A DNA stretch of 64,000 bases from Bacteroidales bacterium (lineage in GTDB: Bacteria > Bacteroidota > Bacteroidia > Bacteroidales > Muribaculaceae): the NCBI GenBank assembly GCA_004555955.1, contig SFJG01000002.1:9021-73020 (forward strand), written 5' to 3'. Position 1 is the stretch's first letter. The number at the start of each line of letters is the position of its first letter. Made by a program: the position numbers and the translations under genes. The notes beneath the pieces were generated by a model. It worked only from the letters and a program-made list of their open reading frames with translations, ran no database searches and had not been told where the DNA came from. This document shows positions 32,430-41,859 of the stretch, in pieces.

Positions 32430-33830
32430 TTATTTTGCCGTTTTTTTAGCAGTAGCCTTTTTAGTGGCTTTCTTCGGCTTTTCTTCTTTCTCCGGTTTCT
32501 TTGCTGGAGCAGGAGTTTCTTCGTTGTCGCGTTCTTCAATCGAAGTCTTAAGCGAGCGCAACTCTTTGTTGAGCTGTTCGATTTCGCTTTCTTGGTTCTT
32601 AATGGTGGTAAGCAGTGCGTTGAGTTCCTCGTTTTCAATCGAAAGCGGGTATTGCTCTTCGACGCGGACAATGAAGTCGGACAGCACGTTCATATAGTTT
32701 GTGAAAGCCATATAGGGCGATTCGTACGGGCTGAACAGAGCGTGTACGGCGCCGTCGCCGAAGTGCTTGGTGCTCATATAGAAGAAATGGTCGGACGATT
32801 GGAGGTATAGCCAATCTTGGAGCAGACGTTCGTTTGAGCAGAGGTGGACGCGTTCGGCAACGGAGTAGAGCTTGTTGAAAGCTTCGTTTTGGAGGTCGTT
32901 ACCGAGCCAAGCGCTGGTGTCGCGGGCTTCGTCGGCACCCGAAATGGGGTGAGTTACCGAGATAGTGTCGACAGCTTTAAGTTTGGAAGCGGCTTCCGAC
33001 GGAGTCCAGAATTCGATTCCTTTTTCTTCAGCGAAGCGCGGGAGAGCTTTGATGAAGTCGAAGATGCCGGTCTGGCGTGGATGGTTTTCGCCAAGAGTTT
33101 CGTAGTTGAGCGCAATGTTGATGATTTGCTCTTCTTTCGGACTTTGGGCAATCCAGTTCATATATTTGTCGGCAGTCAGCGGATATTCGTGCCAAGCGGT
33201 GTCGCTGAAACGCATAGCGATATCGTCCGACAGCTTTGAGTTGCGGAAGAGCACTTTCAGCTTCTTAGCGCCGGCAGATGTGTAGATGTAGTTTGGCGAC
33301 TTCCACCCGAGGATGTGCTTTGCGCCTTCGGTGAGTACGGCTTTGTAGCCCATGTCGGCGATGTAAGCGGCAATCTCGTCGTTGTAGACAAATTCGGTGT
33401 TTTTAAACACTTTGGGTTTTTGACCGAATTCGGTGTAGATGAGTTGGTTGTGAAGCTCAACTTGACGGCGGAATTCGTCAATGTCGGTAAGAGCCGCGAG
33501 CGAGTGTGCATAAGGCTCCGAAATGAATTCTACGCAGCCTGTGGCAACGAGTTTCTTGAGCGACTCGAGGAATTCGGGCATAAAGCGTTGGAATTGTTCG
33601 ATGGCTGTGCCTGAAATCGAGAAAGCCACTTTGAATTTCTTGTTGCTGCTCTTAATCATGTCGAGCAAGAGTTCGTTTGCCGGCAAGTAAGAGTGTTGAG
33701 CAATACGTGTCAAGATTTCTTCGTTCGAGAAATCGTCGTAGTAGTAATGGTCGTTACCAATGTCGAAGAAACGATAGCGTTTCAATCTGAATGGTTGGTG
33801 TATCTGAAAATATAAGCAAATAGCACTCAT
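32430..33830 (-). CDS. GH57 family alpha-glucan hydrolase with Lys-rich tail
   Basis: A 466-residue cytosolic enzyme of glycoside hydrolase family 57. The N-terminus YFQIHQPFRLKRYRFFD is the GH57 metal/substrate motif (IHQP), and FKNTEFVYNDEIAAYIADMG near 141-160 carries a Glu in the nucleophile region of the barrel. It acts on alpha-1,4-glucan (amylase or glucanotransferase type). After the catalytic domain a coiled-coil segment (about 385-430, LNALLTTIKNQESEIEQLNK) and a Lys/Ala/Pro tail (APAKKPEKEEKPKKATKKAT) are added. It is the last gene of a unit with a glycosyltransferase (11 bp upstream) and a debranching enzyme, a known Bacteroidetes glycogen arrangement. Confidence 0.88.
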   Translation of the reverse strand: MSAICLYFQIHQPFRLKRYRFFDIGNDHYYYDDFSNEEILTRIAQHSYLPANELLLDMIKSSNKKFKVAFSISGTAIEQFQRFMPEFLESLKKLVATGCVEFISEPYAHSLAALTDIDEFRRQVELHNQLIYTEFGQKPKVFKNTEFVYNDEIAAYIADMGYKAVLTEGAKHILGWKSPNYIYTSAGAKKLKVLFRNSKLSDDIAMRFSDTAWHEYPLTADKYMNWIAQSPKEEQIINIALNYETLGENHPRQTGIFDFIKALPRFAEEKGIEFWTPSEAASKLKAVDTISVTHPISGADEARDTSAWLGNDLQNEAFNKLYSVAERVHLCSNERLLQDWLYLQSSDHFFYMSTKHFGDGAVHALFSPYESPYMAFTNYMNVLSDFIVRVEEQYPLSIENEELNALLTTIKNQESEIEQLNKELRSLKTSIEERDNEETPAPAKKPEKEEKPKKATKKATAKKTAK

Positions 33831-33841
33831 ATCTATAAATT

Positions 33842-35101
33842 TTATTTGTTAAGTAAATTGTTGTAAATATCAATAACCTTCTTGCCGGCTTTCTTCCAAA
33901 CTATCTGGTTGACTTCTTTCAAGCCTTCTTCTTTCAATTGCTTGTGCATAGCCGGATAGGTAATAATCGAGTAGATAGCGTCAGCCATGGCATCGATGTC
34001 CCAGAAGTCGGTTTTGATGACGTGGTTAAGAATTTCGGCGCAACCGGATTGCTTGGAAATGATAGAAGGAACTCCCATCTGCATTGCTTCGAGCGGAGAG
34101 ATGCCAAAGGGCTCTGAAACGGAAGGCATGATGTAGACGTCTGAGGCTTTGAGCATTTCGTAGACTTGTTTTCCTTTTTGGAAGCCCGGGAAATGGAATC
34201 GGTCGGAGATGTCTTTCTTTGCAGCCAAACGTATCATTTTTTCCATCATATCGCCGCTACCTGCCATGACGAAGCGCACGTTGTGTACCTTCTGAAGGAC
34301 CTTAGCAGCCGCCTCGACGAAGTATTCGGGACCTTTCTGCATGGTGATTCGACCGAGGAAGGTAACGACTTTTTCTTTCATCTTGTGGTGTTCGACGTTG
34401 AGGAGCTCTTCGCTGAGAGGCTCAACGGCATTGTGCACGGTGGTTACTTTAGCGGGGTCGATGCCGTATTTTTCAATCACGGTGCGGCGAGTAAGGTTGC
34501 TGACGGTGATGATGTGGTCGGCGTTGAGCATGCCGTCGCGTTCGATGTTGAACACTGTCGGGTTGACGTTGCCGCGCGAGCGGTCGAAGTCGGTAGCATG
34601 AACGTGGATAACCAACGGTTTGCCTGACACTTGCTTTGCGTGGATTCCGGCGGGATAGGTCAGCCAGTCGTGAGAGTGGATGATGTCGAAATCTACGGTG
34701 CGGGCAATGACACCTGCTACGATAGAGTAGTTGTTAATCTCTTCGAGAAGGTTGTCGGGATAGCGTCCGGAGAACTCGATGCAACCGAGGTCGTTGACGT
34801 TCATGTAGTTGAAGTCGGCATAGATGTGCGAACGAAGGTCGAAGTAGAGTTGCGGGTCCATTACGTTGCCTATTCTCGACTTTACATAGTCCCAATCGGT
34901 GTCGCGCCATGCAATCGGTGTGTTGCCGGCTCCGATGATATTTGCAAAACTTTTATCTTCATCCCCATGCGGCTTTGGAATGACGAATGTGATATCCATA
35001 TTGCCGTTTTCCGCCATGCCTTTAGTCAGGCCGTAGCTTGCTGTTCCAAGACCTCCGAGGATATGAGGTGGAAACTCCCACCCAAACATTAGTGCTTTCA
35101 T
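33842..35101 (-). CDS. Glycosyltransferase, glycogen synthase-like (GT-B, GT4/GT5)
   Basis: A 419-residue GT-B enzyme. N-terminal MKALMFGWEFPPHILGGLGT has the glycine-rich donor loop; KPLVIHVHATDFDRSRGN lies in the N-domain; the C-domain has VTFLGRITMQKGPEYFVEAA and the donor-binding EX7E region in PSVSEPFGISPLEAMQMGVP. It most likely elongates alpha-glucan from a nucleotide-sugar donor: in Bacteroidetes this gene is set between debranching enzyme and GH57, as here, and serves as the glycogen synthase. Exact donor (ADP- or UDP-glucose) is not readable. 22 bp after the debranching gene. Confidence 0.85.
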   Translation of the reverse strand: MKALMFGWEFPPHILGGLGTASYGLTKGMAENGNMDITFVIPKPHGDEDKSFANIIGAGNTPIAWRDTDWDYVKSRIGNVMDPQLYFDLRSHIYADFNYMNVNDLGCIEFSGRYPDNLLEEINNYSIVAGVIARTVDFDIIHSHDWLTYPAGIHAKQVSGKPLVIHVHATDFDRSRGNVNPTVFNIERDGMLNADHIITVSNLTRRTVIEKYGIDPAKVTTVHNAVEPLSEELLNVEHHKMKEKVVTFLGRITMQKGPEYFVEAAAKVLQKVHNVRFVMAGSGDMMEKMIRLAAKKDISDRFHFPGFQKGKQVYEMLKASDVYIMPSVSEPFGISPLEAMQMGVPSIISKQSGCAEILNHVIKTDFWDIDAMADAIYSIITYPAMHKQLKEEGLKEVNQIVWKKAGKKVIDIYNNLLNK

Positions 35102-35123
35102 AAATCGGATTTTTTGAGGATGA

Positions 35124-37070
35124 TTAAATTTCGAAACCGTTTAACGTATGTAATGCACGAAGGACTTCACCGATGTTAGGGGCAAAACTGATGGCTCCGT
35201 GACCGTTGTAAGGCGGGTTGCCGTCGTAGAGCTCCGAAAGCGAGCCGATACACTCTCTTGTGAGGTCGTCTTCGTAGCCGATGAGCATTCTGCGAAGGAA
35301 TGCCACGCCGCTCATTCCGAACACGCGAAGGTATGCGTCGATATAGAAGCCTGTCAGCCATGGGCGTGTCGGCCCGTTGAAGTATGAGAACACTCTTTCG
35401 CGCGCACTTCCGACGAAGAACGGATTGTAGCCGTAGCTCTTCGGGCTGAGTGTGCGGATGCCGTTGGGGGTGAGCAGTTCGCGCGTAACGATGTCGATAA
35501 TGCGTTTGCGTTGACTCTTGTCGAGCGGCGAGAAGTCGAGCCCGGCAGCGATGAGCATGTTGGGTCGAACGCTCAAGTCCATATAGTTGCCGTCGACGTA
35601 GTCGTAAAGATAGCCGTGGTCGTTGAGGAATGTGGCAACGAATGCATCTTTGAGCAATGCTGCTGTCTTTTGCCATTCGTCGTAGCGACTGTGGTTTTCT
35701 TTTTCGCCTTCAAAGAGTGTGCAGGCAAACATCAGTGCGTTATACCAAAGTGCGTTGAACTCGACGATGTAGCCGGTACGGGGAAGTTGTGGCTTGCCGT
35801 CGGCGCCGACTACGTCCATCCATGTAACCGGTTTGATTGTTCCGTTGGTCGAAAGCATGCCGCGGTCGTCGATGTAGAGGTTGCCGACTTTCTCGTCGAG
35901 CACTTTGTTGATAATCAATTCCAGGGTTTTGCCGTATTTCTTGATAGTGTCGGCAGCGCCGTAGAATTTGAAGTATTGATAGATTGTCCAAGTAGCCCAG
36001 AGAGGTATGTCGGGCAGGTCGATGTCTTTGATAGTGGAGTCGATAGTGCCGTCTTCGAGATATTTTGTGAGGGCTTCGACTGCCGTATCCATTATTTTTT
36101 CAAAGTCGTCGCGGTGGTTGATTGCCATTGTTGTTCCCGGTAGAGCTATGAGCATGTCGCGAGCAAGGATTTTAAACCAGGGGTAGCCTGCCAAGAGGTA
36201 GTTTTTGTCGCCGTCTTTGAGGTAGCATTGCTTCGCTGAGTTTTTCAAGCAGTTGTAGAAGCTTGTACGCGGTGTGCGGTCTTGCGACTCTTTGACGAAC
36301 GTGGCCGATAGGCTTCTTGGCTTAGCGGGCTCGGTGCCTGCGGAGAATATGATGCTTTCGCCTTTCTTGATTGGCAATTGGAAGTAGCCGGGCACCCAGA
36401 GGTCTTCGCTGAATGGCTCTTCGCGGGCAAGGTCTTTGATGTATTCGATGCCGTTGTACCAGTGTGGCTCGTAGACGAATTCCGGCTTGTGGTTGAATTG
36501 GAGGTACAAGCGCGGATAGCCGGGGTAGAGGCAGAACGAAACGCCGTTTTCGGTTTCTTCGTAACTTCCGTTGAGTTGCGAGTTCTCGGTGCAGAGACTT
36601 GCGGCATTTCGGAAAGCCAGGAATGGCTGGAATTGCAGCGTTGTGGGCGAATGCGCTTCAAGTAAGGTATACTTGATAAGGATTCTGTTTTCGTGCGCCA
36701 CGAAGACCTTCTCTTTTGTAAGAATCACGCCGCCGACGCGATAAGTTAACTTCGGCACGGTGTCGCAATTGAACTCGCGAAGATATTTGTGCCCGTTTGG
36801 ACTATATACACCGCCCTTGTAGCGATGTATACCAAGATTGAATGGTGCGCCGTGCTGTATTACGGTTTCGTCGAGCGACGACAGCAGTACGTGGTTTTCG
36901 TCGTTCATCTCTTTGATGGGGATGACGAGAAGTCCATGTTGCTTGCGTGTATTACAGCCGGTCACCGTCGTGCAATGATAAGCGCCTGCCTTATTGGTCC
37001 TCAATATCTCTTTCGGGAGAGATTGGTCGAGGTTAATCAGCAAGTTCTTATCGAACTTTAGGTAACTCAT
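35124..37070 (-). CDS. Glycogen debranching enzyme (amylo-alpha-1,6-glucosidase)
   Basis: A 648-residue cytosolic protein. The N-terminal part (about 15-220) is the bacterial GDE N-domain (NKAGAYHCTTVTGCNTRKQH GLLV region), and the C-terminal half (about 285-645) is an (alpha/alpha)6 barrel of the amylo-alpha-1,6-glucosidase type: AGYPWFKILARDMLIALPGT, VDLP..PLWATWTIYQY, VEFNALWYNALMFA and GPTRPWLTGFYIDAYLRVFG. It removes alpha-1,6 branch stubs from glycogen. First gene of the glycogen unit; upstream lies a 240-bp AT-rich region with only a weak promoter match (TAAATTCG near 37130-37123). Confidence 0.9.
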   Translation of the reverse strand: MSYLKFDKNLLINLDQSLPKEILRTNKAGAYHCTTVTGCNTRKQHGLLVIPIKEMNDENHVLLSSLDETVIQHGAPFNLGIHRYKGGVYSPNGHKYLREFNCDTVPKLTYRVGGVILTKEKVFVAHENRILIKYTLLEAHSPTTLQFQPFLAFRNAASLCTENSQLNGSYEETENGVSFCLYPGYPRLYLQFNHKPEFVYEPHWYNGIEYIKDLAREEPFSEDLWVPGYFQLPIKKGESIIFSAGTEPAKPRSLSATFVKESQDRTPRTSFYNCLKNSAKQCYLKDGDKNYLLAGYPWFKILARDMLIALPGTTMAINHRDDFEKIMDTAVEALTKYLEDGTIDSTIKDIDLPDIPLWATWTIYQYFKFYGAADTIKKYGKTLELIINKVLDEKVGNLYIDDRGMLSTNGTIKPVTWMDVVGADGKPQLPRTGYIVEFNALWYNALMFACTLFEGEKENHSRYDEWQKTAALLKDAFVATFLNDHGYLYDYVDGNYMDLSVRPNMLIAAGLDFSPLDKSQRKRIIDIVTRELLTPNGIRTLSPKSYGYNPFFVGSARERVFSYFNGPTRPWLTGFYIDAYLRVFGMSGVAFLRRMLIGYEDDLTRECIGSLSELYDGNPPYNGHGAISFAPNIGEVLRALHTLNGFEI

Positions 37071-37249
37071 AGGGACTATATGTTTTGGAGTTTTACTTAT
37101 AATGGTTTCTTAAATGTTGTCACGAATTTAAGTATTATTTTTTGTCTAAAAAAGAAAAATGTTGCATAACATATTGTTAAATGGAAAATTATTATAATTC
37201 TTTATAATTATTAGTCTTTTTTTAGAGTTTGAATAATGCCTTTTGTTGC

Positions 37250-37290
37250 AAAAAAAAGCGAAGAATCGCCGTTCGGGAAATTCTTCGCCT
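37250..37290 (-). terminator. Terminator of htpG
   Basis: Arms GCGAAGAAT (37258-37266) and ATTCTTCGC (37280-37288); on the minus strand the stem is followed by eight T. It lies 25 bp past the htpG stop. Confidence 0.82.
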
Positions 37291-37313
37291 TTAACTTATA
37301 ATTAAGTTTGAAA

Positions 37314-39350
37314 TTATTTCAGAAGGTCGATAGAGCGTTTCAAGAAGTTGTCGAGTTGTTCGCCGCGGAGCAGGTTGTTACCAAGAAGTGCGATGTCGAT
37401 GAGTTGCCCGATTTGGGGAACCGTGGCGGCGTAGTCGGCGATTGCTCGGTTCTGCTTGTCGCGGAGTTGCTCGGCTTGACTCTCTTCGTTTTTGAGTTGA
37501 GCTTTGTCGTCGTCGGTTGCATCTTTCTTGTCGCGCAGCGTTTTGATGCGCTCGTTGACAGCCGAGAGTTCGGTGTCGATAGGCGCTAAAGTTTTGTCGA
37601 GAGCTGCGTGAGCGTCGGCGATGATGCGCTTCAGAACGGGATGGTTTGCGTTGAGAATCAAGTTGTAGCTGTCGGGATATTCGCCGAAGAATGCCATTCC
37701 GGGCTGAACTTTAGCCATATCTTTCATACGGCGTTGGTATTCGTTTTGGGTGATTTGTACGGGAGTGGTTGTCTCGGCGAGCGACTCAAAAGTGACGAGG
37801 AAGTCGCTTTTCTCGATTGTCGGAATTTGCGACTTGAAGAGAGTTGTCATTGTGTTACGCTCGCTTTCGGTCATCTCAACTGCTTTCCGTTCTTCTTTGA
37901 CGATGAGGTTGTCGACGATGTCGCTGTCTACTCTGACGAAATGCGCTTTCTCGAGTTTGCGTTCGAGCAGCCCGATGAACGGGCTTGTGAGCTGGTCGTC
38001 GATGACGAGCACGTCGTAGCCCTTGTCGGTAGCGGCTTTAACGTGGCTGAATTGCGCCGTCTTGTCGGTTGTGTAGAGGTAGACGAGGTTGCCTTCTTTG
38101 TCGGTCTGGGTTGCTTCGATGAGTTGCTTGTATTCGTCGAGCGTAAAGCGTTTGCCTTCGGTGTTGCTCATCAGGGCGAACTTCATTGCCGAGTCGCAGA
38201 ATTTGTCGTCGGTGAGCATACCGTATTCGATGAAAATCTTCACGTCGTCCCATTTTTCTTCGAATTCGTTGCGGCGGTTCTTGAAGATGTTTTCGAGCTG
38301 CGATGCCACTTTCTTGGTGATGTACGAAGAAATTTTCTTGACGTTTGCATCGCTTTGCAGATATGAGCGCGACACGTTCAACGGGATGTCGGGCGAGTCG
38401 ATAACGCCGCGCATAATCATCATAAATTCAGGCACAACGCCTTCGACCGAGTCGGTTACGAACACTTGGTTGCAGTAGAGTTGTATCTTGTTTTGCTGAA
38501 GGTCGAGGTTGTTCTTGAATTTCGGGAAGTAGAGAATACCGGTAAGCGTAAACGGGTAGTCGACGTTGAGGTGAATCCAGAATAGCGGGTCGTCTTCGCC
38601 GGGATAGAGTTCGTGATAGAATTTTATGTAGTCTTCGTCTTTCAGTTCGGTCGGTTGTGCAGTCCAAGCCGGCTTGACATCGTTGATGACGTTGTCGTCG
38701 TCGGTGTCGGCCATCTTGCCGTCTTTCCATTCTTGACGCTTGCCGAAAACGATAGGTACGGGCAAAAATTTGCAGTATTTTTTGAGGAGTTGCTCAATCT
38801 TTTCTTTTTCGAGAAATTCTTTGCATTCGTCGTCGATGTAGAGCACGATGTCGGTACCGCGTTCTGTCTTTTCGATTTCGTTGATTTCGAATTCGGGGCT
38901 TCCGTCGCACACCCAGCTGATGGCTTTAGCTCCGTCTTTCCACGAAAGGGTGCGGATTTCCACCTTTTTCGACACCATAAATGCCGAGTAGAAACCGAGT
39001 CCGAAGTGGCCGATTATCGAGTTTGCGCTGTCTTTATATTTTTCCAAGAATTCTTCAGCGCCGGAGAATGCAATTTGGTTGATATATTTGTCGACGTCGT
39101 CGGCAGTCATGCCGATGCCTTTATCGGAAATAGTCAACGTGCCGGCTTCTTTGTCGAGCTTGATTTCAACGCGCAGGTCGCCCAATTCGCCTTTGAATTC
39201 ACCGCAAGATGAAAGTGTTTTCAACTTTTGAGTGGCATCGATGGCGTTCGAGACCATCTCTCTCAAGAAAATGTCGTGGTCGCTGTACAAAAACTTTTTA
39301 ATGACCGGGAAGATGTTTTCGGTGGTTACACCAATTTTACCTTTTTGCAT
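37314..39350 (-). CDS. htpG: Hsp90 chaperone HtpG
   Basis: A 678-residue ATP-dependent chaperone. The GHKL ATPase domain (about 1-220) shows FLREMVSNAIDATQKLK (E and N for Mg-ATP), LTISDKGIGMTADDV and GHFGLGFYSAFMV. The middle domain has the catalytic-arginine loop region DIPLNVSRSYLQSD near 335, and the C-terminal dimerisation domain follows. Length is slightly longer than E. coli HtpG, usual for Bacteroidetes. A terminator on each side indicates a single-gene unit. Confidence 0.97.
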   Translation of the reverse strand: MQKGKIGVTTENIFPVIKKFLYSDHDIFLREMVSNAIDATQKLKTLSSCGEFKGELGDLRVEIKLDKEAGTLTISDKGIGMTADDVDKYINQIAFSGAEEFLEKYKDSANSIIGHFGLGFYSAFMVSKKVEIRTLSWKDGAKAISWVCDGSPEFEINEIEKTERGTDIVLYIDDECKEFLEKEKIEQLLKKYCKFLPVPIVFGKRQEWKDGKMADTDDDNVINDVKPAWTAQPTELKDEDYIKFYHELYPGEDDPLFWIHLNVDYPFTLTGILYFPKFKNNLDLQQNKIQLYCNQVFVTDSVEGVVPEFMMIMRGVIDSPDIPLNVSRSYLQSDANVKKISSYITKKVASQLENIFKNRRNEFEEKWDDVKIFIEYGMLTDDKFCDSAMKFALMSNTEGKRFTLDEYKQLIEATQTDKEGNLVYLYTTDKTAQFSHVKAATDKGYDVLVIDDQLTSPFIGLLERKLEKAHFVRVDSDIVDNLIVKEERKAVEMTESERNTMTTLFKSQIPTIEKSDFLVTFESLAETTTPVQITQNEYQRRMKDMAKVQPGMAFFGEYPDSYNLILNANHPVLKRIIADAHAALDKTLAPIDTELSAVNERIKTLRDKKDATDDDKAQLKNEESQAEQLRDKQNRAIADYAATVPQIGQLIDIALLGNNLLRGEQLDNFLKRSIDLLK

Positions 39351-39389
39351 ATATGATTGTTTTTTTTGATTTCCGCCGAACGTAAGTGC

Positions 39390-39420
39390 AAAAAAAATGC
39401 CACACGTTGTAAGTGTGACA
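39390..39420 (-). terminator. Terminator of the clpC-like gene
   Basis: Minus-strand arms TGTCACAC and GTGTGGCA (one T-G pair) around a 7-nt loop, followed by eight T. It sits between the clpC-like stop and the htpG start. Confidence 0.75.
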
Positions 39421-39446
39421 TTTTATCGTACCGATATGAAATTTTG

Positions 39447-41579
39447 TCATACACGCACTACCGACATCTTCAGACGAGGCTCATCGGCGATGTGGTCGAT
39501 GCGCAGAGTGTCGCCGCGGGTGATTGTGTTGGCAAGAATCAACTCAGCCAAGTCGTCTTCGATATATTCTTGGATGGCACGTTTGAGGGGGCGTGCGCCG
39601 TATTGGGCGTCGTAGCCGTGGTCGACCAAGAACGCTTTTGCGCTGTCGGTGATTTCGATGGCGTATCCCGATTCGGAGGCGCGGCGGAAGAATCCTTCGA
39701 GCTCGATGTCGATAATCTTGTAGATGTCGTCGCGCTCAAGGCTGTTGAACATTACAATGTCATCGATACGGTTGATGAATTCCGGCGCAAATGTCTTGTT
39801 CAGAGCCTTTTGTATGATGCTTCGCGATTGCTCCTGGCGGTCGGTGCCGGTGTTGAAACCGATGCCGTTGCCGTAGTCTTTCAGCTGTCGCGTGCCGATG
39901 TTTGACGTCATAATGATTATGGTATTTTTGAAGTCGACAGTTCTACCGAAACTATCGGTAAGTCGACCCTCGTCCATCACTTGGAGCAGCATATTGAACA
40001 CGTCTTGATGAGCTTTTTCCAATTCGTCGAGCAGCACGACGGAATAGGGGTGACGGCGCACTTTCTCGGTGAGTTGTCCTCCCTCGTCGTAGCCGACGTA
40101 TCCCGGAGGCGCTCCGACGAGTCGCGACACGGCGAATTTTTCCATATATTCGCTCATGTCGATGCGAATAAGCGAGTCTTTTGTGTCGAATAGATATTCG
40201 GCGAGCATTTTTGCCATATGAGTCTTTCCGACGCCGGTAGGACCTAAGAACATAAATGCGCCGATAGGACGGTTGGGGTCTTTGAGCCCGACGCGGTTGC
40301 GCTGTATGGCTTTTACAATCTTATCGATGGCTTCGTCTTGCCCGACGATTTTCGCTTTGAGCTCGTCTTTCATAGCCAGAAGTCGGGAGCCTTCCGATTG
40401 GGCAATGCGTTGTACGGGCACTCCTGTCATAGTGGCAACAACCTCTGCAATCGACTGCTCATCAACGATTTGGCGATTCTCGGCGAGGGCGCTTTCCCAC
40501 TCGCTTTTTCGTGTGTTAAGTTCGTTTTTGAGAATGTCGGCTTCGTCGCGGTAGTTGGCTGCCGCTTCGAAGTCTTGGGCAATCGCCGCCGCTTGTTTTT
40601 TCTTTGTTACGTCGGCAATTTTCAGCTCGAGTTGCTCGATTTCTTTTGGCGCTTCGACGTTGGAGGCATGCGCTTTAGCACCGGCTTCGTCGAGGGCGTC
40701 GATAGCCTTGTCGGGGAATGCGCGGTCGCTGACGTATCGTTGGGTGAGTTTGACGCAGGCATGCAAAGCGTCGTCGGTGTATTTTACGTTGTGAAATTTC
40801 TCGTAGTTGTCTTTGATTTGTTTGAGAATTTCCAATGTTTCGTCGGCAGTTGTTTGATCGACGATGATTTTTTGGAAACGGCGGTCGAGCGCACCGTCTT
40901 TTTCGAACGTCTTGCGGTATTCGTCGAGCGTTGTAGCGCCGATACACTGCAATTCGCCTCGCGCCAGAGCCGGCTTGAGCAGGTTGGCTGCGTCCATTGA
41001 GCCACCGGCGTTTCCGGCGCCGACGATGGTGTGAATTTCGTCGATAAAGAGGATGATGTCGTCGCTCGCTTTGAGTTCGTCGATGACGGCTTTTATTCTC
41101 TCTTCAAACTGGCCGCGAAATTTCGTGCCGGCAACGATTGCCGCCATGTCGAGCGACATAATGCGCTTGTCGAAAAGCAGACGCGACACTTTGCGCTGCT
41201 TGATTCTCAGTGCAAGCCCTTCGACAATCGCCGATTTTCCAACGCCCGGCTCGCCGATGAGCACGGGGTTGTTTTTCTTACGGCGACTGAGTATTTGTAT
41301 TAGCCTGTCGATTTCGCGGTTGCGCCCCACGACGGGGTCGATACGCCCTTCTTCTGCGGCTTTTGTTATGTCGACGGCAAATTTGTCGAGCACCGGGGTG
41401 TCGCTATTTGCTTTTGTCGTTGTGCTGCCGGCAGATTTAGGACCTTTCTGAGGTTGCGATGCGCCGTTGTCGTACGGCTCTTCTTCCTCGTAGTCGTTGT
41501 TGTCGAATCCGTCGACAATCGGCAAAATACGCTCTTCGCCTGTCGTATATCTTGGGTTCTCTGTATATTTCATATTCAT
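39447..41579 (-). CDS. ClpC/ClpA-type AAA+ unfoldase lacking the N-domain
   Basis: A 710-residue Hsp100 ATPase. Two AAA+ modules are present: D1 with Walker A GEPGVGKSA (about 107-115) and Walker B ILFIDEIHT; a short UvrB/UVR-type middle coiled coil (about 320-385) as in ClpC; D2 with Walker A GPTGVGKTHM and Walker B VVLLDELEKAH, sensor SNIGTR. ClpC usually starts with a double-repeat Clp_N domain of about 140 residues. Here only about 60 residues precede D1: an acidic linker (FDNNDYEEEEPYDN) and a Gly/Ser/Thr stretch. Upstream bases up to 41,700 hold no in-frame N-domain. It may partner ClpP through D2, but I could not confirm the ClpP loop. Confidence 0.85.
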   Translation of the reverse strand: MNMKYTENPRYTTGEERILPIVDGFDNNDYEEEEPYDNGASQPQKGPKSAGSTTTKANSDTPVLDKFAVDITKAAEEGRIDPVVGRNREIDRLIQILSRRKKNNPVLIGEPGVGKSAIVEGLALRIKQRKVSRLLFDKRIMSLDMAAIVAGTKFRGQFEERIKAVIDELKASDDIILFIDEIHTIVGAGNAGGSMDAANLLKPALARGELQCIGATTLDEYRKTFEKDGALDRRFQKIIVDQTTADETLEILKQIKDNYEKFHNVKYTDDALHACVKLTQRYVSDRAFPDKAIDALDEAGAKAHASNVEAPKEIEQLELKIADVTKKKQAAAIAQDFEAAANYRDEADILKNELNTRKSEWESALAENRQIVDEQSIAEVVATMTGVPVQRIAQSEGSRLLAMKDELKAKIVGQDEAIDKIVKAIQRNRVGLKDPNRPIGAFMFLGPTGVGKTHMAKMLAEYLFDTKDSLIRIDMSEYMEKFAVSRLVGAPPGYVGYDEGGQLTEKVRRHPYSVVLLDELEKAHQDVFNMLLQVMDEGRLTDSFGRTVDFKNTIIIMTSNIGTRQLKDYGNGIGFNTGTDRQEQSRSIIQKALNKTFAPEFINRIDDIVMFNSLERDDIYKIIDIELEGFFRRASESGYAIEITDSAKAFLVDHGYDAQYGARPLKRAIQEYIEDDLAELILANTITRGDTLRIDHIADEPRLKMSVVRV

Positions 41580-41742
41580 TGTTTTCGAAAAATCATTACA
41601 AAAATAATGCCAATTATTTATAAACGGAATTATTTTGCTATGATTTTCGCCGTTTAAGTAGTTCGAAATTTATATTTTAAAATTTTAGCATTTTTAGGTA
41701 AAAAGACCTTATTTTAAATTAGGCTATTTGGCATATTCTTAT

Positions 41743-41750
41743 TATCTTTG
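41743..41750 (+). promoter_or_regulatory. -7 promoter element of gyrA
   Basis: TATCTTTG matches TAnnTTTG; the best upstream TTG (41728-41730) is only 12 bp away, so the -33 element is unclear. It implies a leader of about 100 nt before the ATG at 41860. Confidence 0.5.
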
Positions 41751-41859
41751 CAAAGATAAAGCGGGGCTTTGGAGGCGCTTGTTGCCGATAGAGCTCGCCG
41801 TCTTTGTCGAGAGAATTAATTGCCACCGAAGTGGCTACGAAAATAAGTAAAAAAACTAT

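Noticed and set aside
37071..37250. Possible small gene or RNA in the AT-rich stretch before htpG's terminator
   Set aside because: No ORF, promoter match or stable structure beyond a weak -7 element for the debranching gene.
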